From assembly GCA_017994815.1 (NCBI GenBank), contig JAGOJY010000029.1:1-53196 (forward strand): a DNA stretch of 53,196 bases, given 5' to 3'. The notes under the pieces were generated by a model, which saw nothing but the letters and a program-made list of their open reading frames with translations, ran no database searches and was not told where the DNA came from. Shown here piece after piece: positions 25,139-34,257 of this stretch. Positions within the stretch are counted from its first letter, which is position 1, and every line of letters starts with the position of its first letter. This stretch comes from Acidobacteriota bacterium. GTDB lineage: Bacteria > Acidobacteriota > Polarisedimenticolia > J045. The position numbers and the translations under genes are program-made.

Positions 25139-26521
25139 TCAGGCCGGCCTGACGTTGAAGTTCACGCGGAACAGGTTGGCCGGGTCGTACGCGCGCTTGA
25201 CCTGGGCCAGCCGCCCGTAGTTCCGCCCGTACGCCGCCCGCACGCGATCGCCCTCGTCTTCGGTGAGGAAGTTGACGTACACGCCGCCGGTGGCGAACGG
25301 TGCCACCGCGCGGAACACCTCGCGCGACCAAGCGATGCCGCGCGCGTCATCTTTCGGGTCGGCCCAGCGGCCGTGGACGTTCATCAGGAACAGCGCGTCG
25401 CGCTGCGCGTACGCGGTGGAGTCCGCCGCCGCGCGCGCCATCGCGCCGCCGAGCGCGGCGATGAAGATCTCGCACTCCGGGCCCGGCAGCTTCTCCACTT
25501 GCGCGAGGAGGGTGTCGAACAGCGCGTCCGGCAGCGACGTGAAGTTCTGCGACTTCCAGTAATTGCGCGCGCCGGGCGCGAGCAGCGGGTCGAACGCCTG
25601 CTGCCAGCCGGCGTACGGCTGCACGCCGACGTGCTCGCCGACCGGCGTGCCGAGGCGGCGCAGCTGGTCGGCGTACCGCTGGCCCTCGGCCGGCGGCCCG
25701 GCGTAGCACAGCGCGACGACCAGGATCCCCTTGCCGTGAACGTCCTGCGGGAGGAACGGCAACGGCGGCGCCTTGCGCATGACGATCCACGCCGAGAGTT
25801 CGTCCGGGGCGCTCGCGGCGAACTCGCGGTAGCGCTGCAACACCGACCGCGCGCCGGCGATCGGGAACACGATCAGTCCGGACAGCACCTCCGGGCCGAG
25901 GGGGTGCAGGCGGAAATCGAAGCGCGTGACCACGCCGAAGTTCCCGCCGCCGCCGCGCAGGGCCCAGAACAGGTCGGGGTGCTCGGTCGCGCTCGCGCGG
26001 ACGACCTCGCCCGCGGCCGTCACCACCTCGGCCGACTCGAGGTTGTCGACCGTCATTCCGAGCTTGCGGCTGGTCCAGCCGAACCCGCCGCCGAGCGTCA
26101 GGCCGGCGACGCCGGTCGTGGAGTTGATCCCGAGCGGGACCGCGAGGCCGTGGGCCTGCGTCGCCGCGTCCACGTCGCTGAGCAGCGCCCCGGCCTGCAC
26201 GCTGGCGCGTCGCGCGGGCGCGTCCACCGTGACGGTCTTCATCCGCGACAGGTCGAGGACCACGCCGTCGTCGCAGAGCGCGGCGCCGGCGACGTTGTGA
26301 CCGCCGCCGCGGACGGCGAGGGGCAGCCGCTCGTCGCGGGCGAAGTTCACCGTGGCGACGACGTCGGGCGTCGCGGTGCAGCGGACGATGACGGCCGGCC
26401 GCCGGTCGATCATCGCGTTCCAGACCTTGCGGGCGCCTTCGTACTCCGCGCCGCCGGGGAGAAGGATCTCCCCGCGGACCCGCTCGCGGAGATCCTGGAC
26501 GTTCAGCGATTGTTTCTGCAT
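25139..26521 (-). CDS. FAD-linked oxidoreductase (BBE / GOOX type)
   Basis: The ATG at 26521 is preceded by GGCGGGAGGCCTG; a Met seven codons upstream is weaker. The 460-residue protein has the PCMH/VAO FAD-binding fold: AVIVRCTATPDVVATVNFAR, LPLAVRGGGHNVAG with His75 as the likely covalent flavin ligand, and GVAGLTLGGGFGWTSRKLGMTVDNL. It ends with the berberine-bridge-like tail YGRNYGRLAQVKRAYDPANLF. No Cys is present at the second flavin-attachment position, so linkage is probably single. Relatives oxidise sugars or secondary metabolites. There is no signal peptide. No obvious partner gene is adjacent. Confidence 0.85.
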   Translation of the reverse strand: MQKQSLNVQDLRERVRGEILLPGGAEYEGARKVWNAMIDRRPAVIVRCTATPDVVATVNFARDERLPLAVRGGGHNVAGAALCDDGVVLDLSRMKTVTVDAPARRASVQAGALLSDVDAATQAHGLAVPLGINSTTGVAGLTLGGGFGWTSRKLGMTVDNLESAEVVTAAGEVVRASATEHPDLFWALRGGGGNFGVVTRFDFRLHPLGPEVLSGLIVFPIAGARSVLQRYREFAASAPDELSAWIVMRKAPPLPFLPQDVHGKGILVVALCYAGPPAEGQRYADQLRRLGTPVGEHVGVQPYAGWQQAFDPLLAPGARNYWKSQNFTSLPDALFDTLLAQVEKLPGPECEIFIAALGGAMARAAADSTAYAQRDALFLMNVHGRWADPKDDARGIAWSREVFRAVAPFATGGVYVNFLTEDEGDRVRAAYGRNYGRLAQVKRAYDPANLFRVNFNVRPA

Positions 26522-26639
26522 CAGGCCTCCCGCCGCTCTCACGAGAGCGGAAACGGCCGATTATGCTCGGCTCACGCGGGGCGGGTGGCTGCCGGTCCGA
26601 CAGTATCGGGCAGTGTCCCCTCGCCGGGGACGCGCCCGC

Positions 26640-27038
26640 TCAGGCCTTCGCGCGCTCGATCTCGATCGCCTTGCGCAGCGTGTCACGGGCCAGCTCGGCG
26701 CAGTCCAGCTTGTTCGGCGGGATCGAACCGAGGAACTCGACGATCTGCGGCACGTCGATCCGGGCTGCCTCGTCGAGGCTCATCCCCTTGATCATCGTGG
26801 TCAGCGCGGAGGCGCAGGCCTGCAGTCCCGAGCAGCCGACGTGGACGTAGCTGGCGTCGCGGATCGTGTCGCCGTCGACGACGAGGAACAGCTGCATCAT
26901 GTCGCCGCACTGCCCGGTGTGGGCGGCCTCGGTCGAGAAAGAGGGCAAGCGGCCGAGGTTGCGCTCTTCGCTGATGTACTGGATTGCTTTTTCCGAGTAT
27001 CCCAGGTTGCGCAGCAGGTCGAAGCGCTCTTGCGACAT
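26640..27038 (-). CDS. NifU/IscU-like iron-sulfur scaffold protein
   Basis: This 132-residue protein has the NifU_N fold signature with its three cluster-binding cysteines: GQCGDMM (Cys44), GCSGLQACASALT (Cys69) and NKLDCAELARDTLRKAI (Cys113). The Asp next to Cys44 and the G-C-x-A-x-x-A-S-like helix start are as expected. The normal role is to assemble Fe-S clusters and pass them to target proteins. No cysteine desulfurase, Fdx or HscA gene is adjacent, so it is an orphan scaffold here. It is divergently oriented from the trehalose operon across a 200-base gap. Confidence 0.85.
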   Translation of the reverse strand: MSQERFDLLRNLGYSEKAIQYISEERNLGRLPSFSTEAAHTGQCGDMMQLFLVVDGDTIRDASYVHVGCSGLQACASALTTMIKGMSLDEAARIDVPQIVEFLGSIPPNKLDCAELARDTLRKAIEIERAKA

Positions 27039-27239
27039 CGGTGGCCCTCGTCGCGGGTCGGGGCTGCCATTGTAGCGCGGCGCACGCGCGCTCGCATTGC
27101 GCCACGTGCGCGCGCATACGAAAATACGGGCAGCCTGCTGACGGCGGCTGGGTCACTCGCTGGCTCGAAGCCTTGGCGCTCACCGGGGCCGCGCGCCGGG
27201 GGAGATGTTCGCTCCCGGAACGGGTCCGGCGGAGGCTCG

Positions 27240-28691
27240 ATGGTTCCACGCGGTCACTCTGCCCCCAACGAGGCGTCGCTCGTCGTCGTCTCCAACCGTC
27301 TGCCGTACGACCTACCGGGTCACGGCGGAGCGGAACGGCCGCGCCGCAACGTCGGCGGGCTGGTGAACGCGCTCGAGCCGGTCCTCGGGAAGTGCGGCGG
27401 AACGTGGATCGGCTGGGACGGTCGCATTCTCCCGAACCTCGCGGCCGTGCAGGCAGCTCTCGGGGCCCCCAGGGCGCGGACCATGGGCGGCGTGGAGTAC
27501 ATCGGTCTGCCGCTGTCGGAGCGCGAGCTGGCCCGCTACTACCACGGGTACTGCAACCGCGTGCTGTGGCCTCTTCTGCACGACTTCGTGGGCAAGGTCG
27601 TGTTCGGCGCCGGCGATTTCGAGTTCTACGAGCGCGTGAACCGGCGTTTCGCCGAGATCGCGGCGAGGTCGGCGGGACCCGCGGGGCGCGTGTGGGTCCA
27701 CGACTTCCACCTGCTGCTCGTGCCAGGGATGCTGCGCGAGCTGGGCTTCCAGGGCCGCATCGATTTCTTCCTGCACGTCCCGTTCCCACCACCGGAGCTG
27801 TTCCGCACCTTGCCGCAGCGCGAGCGGACGCTGGCTTCGCTGCTCGCCGCGGACACGTTGGGGTTCCACATCGCGCGCTACCGCGACAACTTCCGCGCCA
27901 GCGCCGAATCGCTGGGCCTCGCGCGCGGTATGCCGCGCGACGCCGGATTCCTCCTCGCCCACGAGCGCGGGAGGACCTCGCTCCTGGTCGCGCCGGTCGG
28001 CGTGGACATGGAGAGTTTCGACAGGCTCGCGCGCGATCCGGCGGTCGTCGCGAAAGCGGCGCGGATCCGGGCCGCGCACGGCCACCGGCCGATCGTCTTC
28101 TCGGCCGACCGGTTGGACTACACCAAGGGCATCCGCTCGCGGATGCTGGCGCTCGAGCGGCTGCTCGCGGACGACCCCGGCTCCGCCGGACGGTTCGACC
28201 TCGTGCAGGTCGTCGTCCCGAGCCGGCACCAGGTCGAGGAGTACCGCCAGCTCAAGCGCGACATCGACCGCGAGGTCGGCCGGATCAACGGCGAGTACGG
28301 CGATGCCGGGTGGATGCCGATCCACTACCGCTACCGGGCCCTCGAGCGCGAGGACCTCGTCGCGCACTTCCTCGCCGCCGACGTCTGCCTCGTCACGCCG
28401 CTGCGCGACGGGTTCAACCTCGTGGCGGCGGAATTCGTCGCCTCGCGTCCCGACGACGACGGTGTCTTGATCTGCAGCGAGTTCGCGGGCGTCGCGGAGC
28501 TGCTCCCGGGCGCGCTCCTGGTCAACCCGTACGACATGGAGGCGGTCGCGCGGGCGATCCGCGAAGCGCTGGCGATGCCGCGCGTGCAGCGCGCCGGGCG
28601 CAAGAAGCGCCTGCGCGAGGCGGTGCGAACGCTGGACGCCTCGGCCTGGGCCGACCGCTGCCTGAACGCGGAGTCCGTGGTGAACCTGTGA
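27240..28691 (+). CDS. otsA: Trehalose-6-phosphate synthase
   Basis: The ATG at 27240 has GGAGG four bases upstream; a long in-frame extension upstream is rejected. The 483-residue GT20 glycosyltransferase joins UDP-glucose (or another NDP-glucose) to glucose-6-phosphate. Visible landmarks are VVVSNRLPYDL, GTWIGWDG, VWVHDFHLLLVPGMLRE, FFLHVPFPPPE, FSADRLDYTKGI, PIHYRYRALEREDLVAHF and TPLRDGFNLVAAEFVAS. Length and motif order are normal. The stop codon overlaps the GTG start of otsB. Trehalose made this way serves as a stress protectant. Confidence 0.93.
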   Translation: MVPRGHSAPNEASLVVVSNRLPYDLPGHGGAERPRRNVGGLVNALEPVLGKCGGTWIGWDGRILPNLAAVQAALGAPRARTMGGVEYIGLPLSERELARYYHGYCNRVLWPLLHDFVGKVVFGAGDFEFYERVNRRFAEIAARSAGPAGRVWVHDFHLLLVPGMLRELGFQGRIDFFLHVPFPPPELFRTLPQRERTLASLLAADTLGFHIARYRDNFRASAESLGLARGMPRDAGFLLAHERGRTSLLVAPVGVDMESFDRLARDPAVVAKAARIRAAHGHRPIVFSADRLDYTKGIRSRMLALERLLADDPGSAGRFDLVQVVVPSRHQVEEYRQLKRDIDREVGRINGEYGDAGWMPIHYRYRALEREDLVAHFLAADVCLVTPLRDGFNLVAAEFVASRPDDDGVLICSEFAGVAELLPGALLVNPYDMEAVARAIREALAMPRVQRAGRKKRLREAVRTLDASAWADRCLNAESVVNL

Positions 28692-29515
28692 GCGTCGCGC
28701 CGGCCGACCCGCGCGCGCTGGCGCGGCGGGTCGCGGCGGCGGCCGCCCGGCCCGGCGCGGCGCGGACGCTCCTGCTCGATCTCGACGGGACGCTGGCTCC
28801 GCTGGTCGCGGCGCCGGAACAGGCGCGGGTCTTTCCCGGGGCGCTCGCCGCGCTCGGTTCGCTCGATGCGGCGGGCTGGCGCGTGGTCGTGATCAGCGGG
28901 CGCCCGTGGCGCGACGCGCGGGCGCTCGTGCCGGTGGCCGGCGTGACCGTGTTCGGCTCGCACGGCGCGGAGGACGAGAACGGCACGCTCGTCGTCGACC
29001 GGGCCGGGCTGGACGCGCGGATCGACGAACTCGCCGGCGCGGCCGGGCGCCTGGCGGCCGCGTTCCCCGGGGTCTTGGTCGAGCGCAAGCCGGCGGGGAT
29101 CGCGCTGCACCACCGCGCGCTCGCGCCCGCCCTGCGCGGGGCTTGGCTCGACCGGCGCGACGCCTGGGCCGGCGGCCTGGACCTGGCCGGCCTCGTCCGC
29201 ACGCCCGGCGACTGCGTGCTCGAGTTGCGCGCCGCAGGTCCGGACAAGGGCTCGGTCGCGCGGCGCTACCTGCCGCGGCCGCCGGCGGGTGTCGCCGACG
29301 AGAGCCTCGTCGCGCTCGGCGACGACGTCACCGACGAGGACATGTTCCGCGCCGTCGCCGGCGCCGGGCTCGCGATCCGCGTGGGACCGGCCGGGCGCGC
29401 TTCACTGGCGCGGTATCGCCTGGAGTCCCCGCACGAGGTCCGGCGTTTTCTCGAGGCGCTGGAAGTGAGCTCGGCACGATGCGCATCCCCGGGGCACCGC
29501 ATCGCTGGGACGTGA
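28688..29515 (+). CDS. otsB: Trehalose-6-phosphate phosphatase
   Basis: A GTG at 28688 overlaps the otsA stop (GTGA), which argues for translational coupling. The 275-residue HAD-family enzyme shows motif I LLLDLDGTLAPL, motif II VVVISGRPWRDAR, GSHGAEDENG, and motif IV VALGDDVTDEDMF, with the catalytic Lys region RAAGPDKGSVARRYL. It removes phosphate from trehalose-6-phosphate. The C-terminal 15 residues run past the usual end and overlap the start of nfi by 37 bases. Confidence 0.92.
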   Translation: MSVAPADPRALARRVAAAAARPGAARTLLLDLDGTLAPLVAAPEQARVFPGALAALGSLDAAGWRVVVISGRPWRDARALVPVAGVTVFGSHGAEDENGTLVVDRAGLDARIDELAGAAGRLAAAFPGVLVERKPAGIALHHRALAPALRGAWLDRRDAWAGGLDLAGLVRTPGDCVLELRAAGPDKGSVARRYLPRPPAGVADESLVALGDDVTDEDMFRAVAGAGLAIRVGPAGRASLARYRLESPHEVRRFLEALEVSSARCASPGHRIAGT

Positions 29516-30144
29516 GTCCGGCGCGGGCAGCCGAGATCCAGCGCCGGCTCGCGCCGCGGGTGCGCCTCGAAGTTCCCCGTGCGCCGCTGCGCCTCGTCGC
29601 CGGGCTGGACGCCGCATTCGCGCCGGACGACCGGACCGTCACCGGCGCCGTCGTGCTGTGGGACACGCGGACGCTCGCGGTGGTGGAGCGGCACGTCGTC
29701 GTGCGGGGGCTGAGCTTCCCGTACGTTCCGGGGCTGTTGTCGTTCCGCGAGGCGCCGGCACTGCTCGCGGCCCTGCGCAAGCTGCGCGCGACGCCGGACG
29801 CGCTCTTGTGCGATGGGCACGGCTACGCGCACCCGCGGCGGTTCGGGCTCGCGTGCCACGTCGGTCTGATCGCCGGCCTACCAGCCGTCGGCTGCGCCAA
29901 GACGCTGCTGTGCGGCGAACACGCCGAGCCCGGCCGTTCGCGCGGTTCGTGCGCGCTGCTCACGATCGAGGGCCAGGAAGTCGGCGCGGTGCTGCGCACG
30001 CGCGACGGCGTGAGGCCGGTCTACGTGAGCCCCGGGCACCGCGTCGACCTCGTGTCCGCGACGCGCCTGGTGCTGGAGTGCGCGGTCCGCTTCCGCCTGC
30101 CGGAGCCGACGCGCCTCGCGGACATCCTGGTGCGGGCGAAGTAG
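29479..30144 (+). CDS. nfi: Endonuclease V (deoxyinosine repair)
   Basis: This is a 221-residue enzyme. Diagnostic stretches are LVAGLDAAFAPDDRTVTGAVVLW (first metal-binding Asp), FPYVPGLLSFREAP, LLCDGHGYAHPRRFGLACHVG and AVGCAKTLLCG, then PVYVSPGHRVDL. Endonuclease V cuts near deoxyinosine in DNA (inosine RNA in some relatives). The ATG at 29479 lies inside the end of otsB, so the three genes form an overlapping operon. Its pairing with trehalose synthesis has no known mechanistic link and may only reflect shared stress expression. Confidence 0.92.
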   Translation: MRIPGAPHRWDVSPARAAEIQRRLAPRVRLEVPRAPLRLVAGLDAAFAPDDRTVTGAVVLWDTRTLAVVERHVVVRGLSFPYVPGLLSFREAPALLAALRKLRATPDALLCDGHGYAHPRRFGLACHVGLIAGLPAVGCAKTLLCGEHAEPGRSRGSCALLTIEGQEVGAVLRTRDGVRPVYVSPGHRVDLVSATRLVLECAVRFRLPEPTRLADILVRAK

Positions 30145-30165
30145 GCGGGCCGCCGCCGGCGCGCG

Positions 30166-30747
30166 TCAGCGTGACGGAACGATGTACTCGCGGACGAGGT
30201 CGTGCATGGCGAGCAGCAGGTCCTGCCGCGTCGCGAAGCGGGCCTCGGCGCCGCCGCGGTCGAAGGCCGAGGTGGCCGCGGTGGTACCGAGCGGGCGGAT
30301 GCCCGCCGCGAGCGCCGCGTGGCGCTCCACGGCAACCGTCGCCGCATCGACCTGTTCCGGGAGCCCGGGCGTACCGAACCAGATCGGCTCGGAGGCGAGG
30401 TCGACGCGGGCCGGCACGAGCACGACGACGCGGCCGGACTCCTCGCCGCGCGAGATCCGCTGCGCGACGTGGCCGCCGACGTAGAGGATCGGCTCCTGCG
30501 TCTCGCGCGTGCGGAGCAGGGCCGGGTCGGCCTCGAGCACCAGCATCAGCCCCTCCCGGACCTCGGGGCGGCCGGCCGACCAGTCGTACGCGAACGGGAC
30601 CTCGAGCGTGAACGCGCGCGCGTAGAGCACGCCGCGCACGGCGGCGGGGGTCGGCGGGAGCGGGGGCGCGGCCGCGACGAACAACAGGACGAGCGCCGCC
30701 ACGCTCCATCGTGCCAACCGCTGCGCTTGCGGGCCGTGGTGGATCAT
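30166..30747 (-). CDS. Small exported protein of unknown function
   Basis: This 193-residue protein has a hydrophobic N-terminus (LARWSVAALVLLFVAAAPP) that fits a signal peptide or membrane anchor. The rest contains RGVLYARAFTLEVPFAYDW, ILYVGGHVAQRISRGEESGRVVVLVPA and the C-terminal LLLAMHDLVREYIVPSR. I do not recognise the family. Its start lies four bases after the stop of the secreted hydrolase gene, and the GGAGGAG site sits inside that gene's end, so the two should be cotranscribed. It converges with nfi. Confidence 0.6.
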   Translation of the reverse strand: MIHHGPQAQRLARWSVAALVLLFVAAAPPLPPTPAAVRGVLYARAFTLEVPFAYDWSAGRPEVREGLMLVLEADPALLRTRETQEPILYVGGHVAQRISRGEESGRVVVLVPARVDLASEPIWFGTPGLPEQVDAATVAVERHAALAAGIRPLGTTAATSAFDRGGAEARFATRQDLLLAMHDLVREYIVPSR

Positions 30748-30751
30748 CGCC

Positions 30752-33253
30752 CTACTCCTCCACCAGTTCGATGGTGTCGATGCCGACGCGTCCCCGCGAC
30801 GAGCCGAAGCCGGGGCCGAACTGGAACCGGATCGCCGCGACGTTCGTCAGCTCGAGCGGGGAACCGTCGCGCAGGAAGTCGGACAGGCGGATGCGGATCG
30901 TCTGGAACTCGTTCTGCCAGCCCGTGCCGCTCCCGTAGCCGGTGCGGGGGTACGGCTCCTCCAACCCGCCGCCGTAGCTGCCGAAGTCGATCGAGCTTTC
31001 GCGGCCCGCGCCGTCCACCAGCGTGACGGTGAACGTCAGGTCGCCCGTGTCCGCGGCGGTCAGCGGGTGGCGCGTCATCTGCGCCGCGCGGAACGAGAGG
31101 AACGCGGCGCCCGAGAAGTCCCGCCGGTCCGGCACGACCGCGAACTCGTAGAACGCGGGGGCCCCGGAGAACTCGAAGACCGCGCCGCGGCCGAGGTCGC
31201 TGTCGCGGCCGCGGGTCATCCCGTTCATCGGCTCGCTGCCGGTCCACGTGAACTGGCCATCGAGTTCGCGCGCGCGCGCCTCGACCAGCTCCGCCACGCT
31301 CGCGCTGACGCTGCCGCCGGAGCTGCTGGTGTTGGTCGCGAACTGGGCCTGGTAGTCGTCGACCACGAACGCGCGCTGCGCCGGGTGCTCGCGGATCTCG
31401 TCCACCACGATGTCGGTCGCGGCGACGCCCAGCGGCCGGAACTGCTTCCAGTGCCGCGCGAGGAAGTCCTTCGCCGCCCGCGAGCCGTCGACGTAGTGCT
31501 TGACCAGCGCGAGCTGCACCGCCTTCTGCACCTTCTGGGCCTCGGGCCGGCCGATTTTCGTCTCCGCGGGCCCGCTGAAGTCCTCGAACCCGCAGCAGTT
31601 GAAGTCGTTGTGGTCGGCGCCGTGCAGGTAGGTGGACTGGCGCGGTCCCCGCGCCCGTTCGTACACGCCGAACGACTGGGCCACGGAGTTGTCCGGGCAG
31701 CCGCAGACGTCGCCGTCGGCGGACCCGTACAGCAGGTGGTACGGCACGTCGTGCGGGTCCGACTTGGCCGGGCCGAGGAAGTCGGTCGGTGCGATGCTGC
31801 TGATCACGACGATGTCGGCCGCGGAGTAACGCTGGGCGGCGTAGTTCTCGTCGACCAGCCGGTCGTAGGCCCGCACCACGCCCTCGCCGCCGCGGCTGTG
31901 CCCGATCCAGGCGATGCGGTGCGAGTCGATGTGCCCGTTGAGTACGCCGCCGTGCAGCGAGCCCTGGTTGAGCAGGATCTTGTCGGTGAACTGCAGCGTG
32001 CTGGTCGAGGCGGTCTCGATCCCCGGGCCGGTGTTGTTGTCGTGGGCCATGACGATGTAGCCGTAGGACGCGAGGTGCCGGCCGAGGAAGTCGTACCAGT
32101 CGTAGCAGTGCCCGTTGCCGTGGCTGATCACGACCAGCGGGAACATGCCGGTGTAGTCCGGCTGGTCCAGCACGGTCGGGTAGTAGATGCGCATGTCGTC
32201 GTCGCCCGAGCCGGAGCAGTGCGCCGGCTCGGGGCCGATGTCGTCGAACTGGGTCACGGCCAACGGCCCGGGCTGCGTGATGTCGTGGACCACGAAGAAG
32301 CCGGGCTCGCCGGCCAGGCCGTCCGCCAGCTCGACGGCGTCGAGGAACCCGTTGCGGTCGCAGTCGAGCGCGACGTCGTAGCCGTGACCGATCCCGGTGC
32401 CGGCCGCGGCGCTCAGCGCCTCGCTGCCGGTCAGGGCGAACGTGTTCTGCTCGATACCGGGCCCGGCAAAGGTGAACGTGTCCGGCGCGCCGCGCACGTC
32501 CGCCAGCGGGCCGCCGTCGCACCAGCCGGCGGCCGAGCGCGCCTCCAGCACGTACGCGTCGCATGTGCGCCCGGCGATCGATGGATGCTCCTCGGGATCG
32601 ACCGCGATCCGGACGGTGTCGCCGCTGTTGAAGACGCCGACGTGCTCGAAGTGCGGGTAGGCGGCCATGGGGCGCCCGGCCAGCTCGGCCGGGGTACCGA
32701 CCCCGGCGTCGGGATCCACGGCCGTGCCGCAGCCGCTGTCGAAGCGGCAGCGGTCGAGCGTGCAGGAGTTGCCGTCGTCGCACGACAGGGCGGTGAACGA
32801 GCACTCGCCGGTCGCGTCGTCGCAGGCATCGGCCGTGCAGACGTCGCCGTCGTTGCAGTCGATCGGCGCGCCCTTCAGGCAGCGCCGCAGCTTCGTGTCG
32901 CAGGTCTCGACGCCGTCGCAGGCGAGGTGGTTGTCGCAGCTCGCGGCCGTGGTGCAGGGCAGGGGATCGTCGACGAGGTAGAACAGCAGCGCCGCGCTGC
33001 CGTCTGACAGCGGCTCCTCGTAGACCAGCTTCTGCGTCAGCCCGGTGAGCCAGGCCGGGCGCAGGATGTCCCCCGGGTCCGGGGAGCGGTAGATCGCGTA
33101 CGGCCCGTTGCCGGCGGTCCAGGTCAGGCGAACCAGCGTCGCGGTCTTGGTTACGCGCAGCGAACCGGGGGCCGGTTCCGCGAGCACCGGCGCGAGTCCG
33201 AGCGCCATCGAAGCGGCGGCCACCGCGCCGCGGCGCGACCAGGTGAAGCCCAC
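30752..33253 (-). CDS. Exported alpha/beta hydrolase with Cys-rich repeats and C-terminal beta domain
   Basis: A GTG at 33253 follows GGGAGGAGG and starts a Tat-like signal (TWSRRGAVAAASMALGLAPVLA). The 833-residue protein then has an FN3-like domain (LVRLTWTAGNGPYAIYRSPD) and a Cys-rich repeat region (CNDGDVCTADACDD and CDDGNSCTLDRC) of the type common in Myxococcota surface proteins. An alpha/beta hydrolase core resembles PET-hydrolase or PAF-acetylhydrolase relatives: FPLVVISHGNGHCYDWYDF and WIGHSRGGEG with nucleophile Ser453. The last 200 residues (FEFSGAPAFYEFAVVPD... IDTIELVEE) look like a carbohydrate-binding or anchor beta domain. It is likely an extracellular esterase or lipase; the substrate is not evident. 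Confidence 0.75.
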   Translation of the reverse strand: MGFTWSRRGAVAAASMALGLAPVLAEPAPGSLRVTKTATLVRLTWTAGNGPYAIYRSPDPGDILRPAWLTGLTQKLVYEEPLSDGSAALLFYLVDDPLPCTTAASCDNHLACDGVETCDTKLRRCLKGAPIDCNDGDVCTADACDDATGECSFTALSCDDGNSCTLDRCRFDSGCGTAVDPDAGVGTPAELAGRPMAAYPHFEHVGVFNSGDTVRIAVDPEEHPSIAGRTCDAYVLEARSAAGWCDGGPLADVRGAPDTFTFAGPGIEQNTFALTGSEALSAAAGTGIGHGYDVALDCDRNGFLDAVELADGLAGEPGFFVVHDITQPGPLAVTQFDDIGPEPAHCSGSGDDDMRIYYPTVLDQPDYTGMFPLVVISHGNGHCYDWYDFLGRHLASYGYIVMAHDNNTGPGIETASTSTLQFTDKILLNQGSLHGGVLNGHIDSHRIAWIGHSRGGEGVVRAYDRLVDENYAAQRYSAADIVVISSIAPTDFLGPAKSDPHDVPYHLLYGSADGDVCGCPDNSVAQSFGVYERARGPRQSTYLHGADHNDFNCCGFEDFSGPAETKIGRPEAQKVQKAVQLALVKHYVDGSRAAKDFLARHWKQFRPLGVAATDIVVDEIREHPAQRAFVVDDYQAQFATNTSSSGGSVSASVAELVEARARELDGQFTWTGSEPMNGMTRGRDSDLGRGAVFEFSGAPAFYEFAVVPDRRDFSGAAFLSFRAAQMTRHPLTAADTGDLTFTVTLVDGAGRESSIDFGSYGGGLEEPYPRTGYGSGTGWQNEFQTIRIRLSDFLRDGSPLELTNVAAIRFQFGPGFGSSRGRVGIDTIELVEE

Positions 33254-33322
33254 GGGACCTCCTCCCTCAACCGCGTCCTTATATACGCGCAAGCGGCCCC
33301 GGCTGTCTCGTAAAATGACGGC

Positions 33323-34009
33323 GTGAGCCGCTACCGGCTGCTGCTGGCGCTCGCGTTCGCCGCGGTCTGGACCTGGGCCGCGGTCGCCCCCCTGTTCCGG
33401 CAGGACTGGCTCCTGGAGAACCTGCTGGTCTTCCTGTTCGTGCCGCTGGTGCTGCTGACCGGCCGCTACTTCCGGCTGTCGAACCTGTCCTACACGCTGG
33501 TCACGCTGTTCCTGGCGCTGCACGTCGTCGGCTCGCACTACACCTACGCCCACGTGCCGTTCGGGGAGACGCTGAAGGACTGGTTCGGCGCGAGTCGCAA
33601 CATGTACGACCGGCTGGTGCACTTCGCGTTCGGACTGTTGATGGCCTACCCGATGCGCGAGATGTTCGTCCGCGTCACCCGCGCGCGCGGGTTCTGGGGC
33701 TACTCGCTGCCGGTCGAGCTGACGCTCGCGTTCTCCGCGCTGTACGAGGTCATCGAGTGGCTGACCGCGGCGTCGGTGGACCCGGAAGCCGGCCTGGCCT
33801 TCCTGGGTGCGCAGGGCGACCCGTGGGACGCGCAGAAAGACATGCTGCTGGCCGGCATTGGCGCCTGCGTCGCGATGCTGGCGACGGCGGCGGTGCACGT
33901 GGCGCTGGAACCGCGCGCGTGCCTGCGCGAGTTGCGCGAGAGCCTGCGCCTGCCGGCGGGCGACGCCCCGCTGGGCGAGGGCCGCCTGAAGGAACTCCTG
34001 CGCCGCTGA
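33323..34009 (+). CDS. DUF2238 (YjdF-type) integral membrane protein
   Basis: The gene starts at GTG 33323 with no clear Shine-Dalgarno site. The 228-residue product has about six membrane segments, beginning LLLALAFAAVWTWAAVAPLF and LLVFLFVPLVLL. Family signatures are SHYTYAHVPFG, MYDRLVHFAFGLLMAYPMRE, FSALYEVIEWLTA and GDPWDAQKDMLLAGIGA, which match DUF2238 inner-membrane proteins of unknown function. Its start is 70 bases from the divergent hydrolase gene, so the two share a short promoter region. Confidence 0.85.
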   Translation: MSRYRLLLALAFAAVWTWAAVAPLFRQDWLLENLLVFLFVPLVLLTGRYFRLSNLSYTLVTLFLALHVVGSHYTYAHVPFGETLKDWFGASRNMYDRLVHFAFGLLMAYPMREMFVRVTRARGFWGYSLPVELTLAFSALYEVIEWLTAASVDPEAGLAFLGAQGDPWDAQKDMLLAGIGACVAMLATAAVHVALEPRACLRELRESLRLPAGDAPLGEGRLKELLRR

Positions 34010-34257
34010 GGAGCGCGGCTCTCCTGGAAGGTTCACATTGCGTCCATTCCACGAGGGACCAGCCGCGGGAACTCGCAGAACGGCGCCGTGCCGACGTTCA
34101 AGACCGGAAAGGTGACCATCAGGCCCGCGGGCGCCGCCCCGCCGTTTCGGCCGGGCCGCCTGGGGCGGCCCCTGCAAGAACCCGAGCAGCGGGGTCGCCG
34201 GCTCGACAGCGGCGCGCGAGGCGGTACCCTCGTCCGGGCAGGACAAGGAGTCGGACG

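Noticed and set aside
26352..27239. Upstream in-frame extension of trehalose-6-phosphate synthase
   Set aside because: It is antisense to the NifU-like gene and part of the FAD oxidoreductase gene. The ATG at 27240 has a good ribosome binding site and gives the normal family length.
31067..33007. Plus-strand frame of about 640 codons
   Set aside because: It is antisense to the exported hydrolase; Arg/Val/Ala-rich translation only.
34010..34257. Minus-strand stretch reading GLMVTFPVLNVGTAPFCE that looks coding-like
   Set aside because: It is only about 40 codons, has no start with a ribosome binding site and no family I recognise. It may be a gene remnant but is too weak to annotate.
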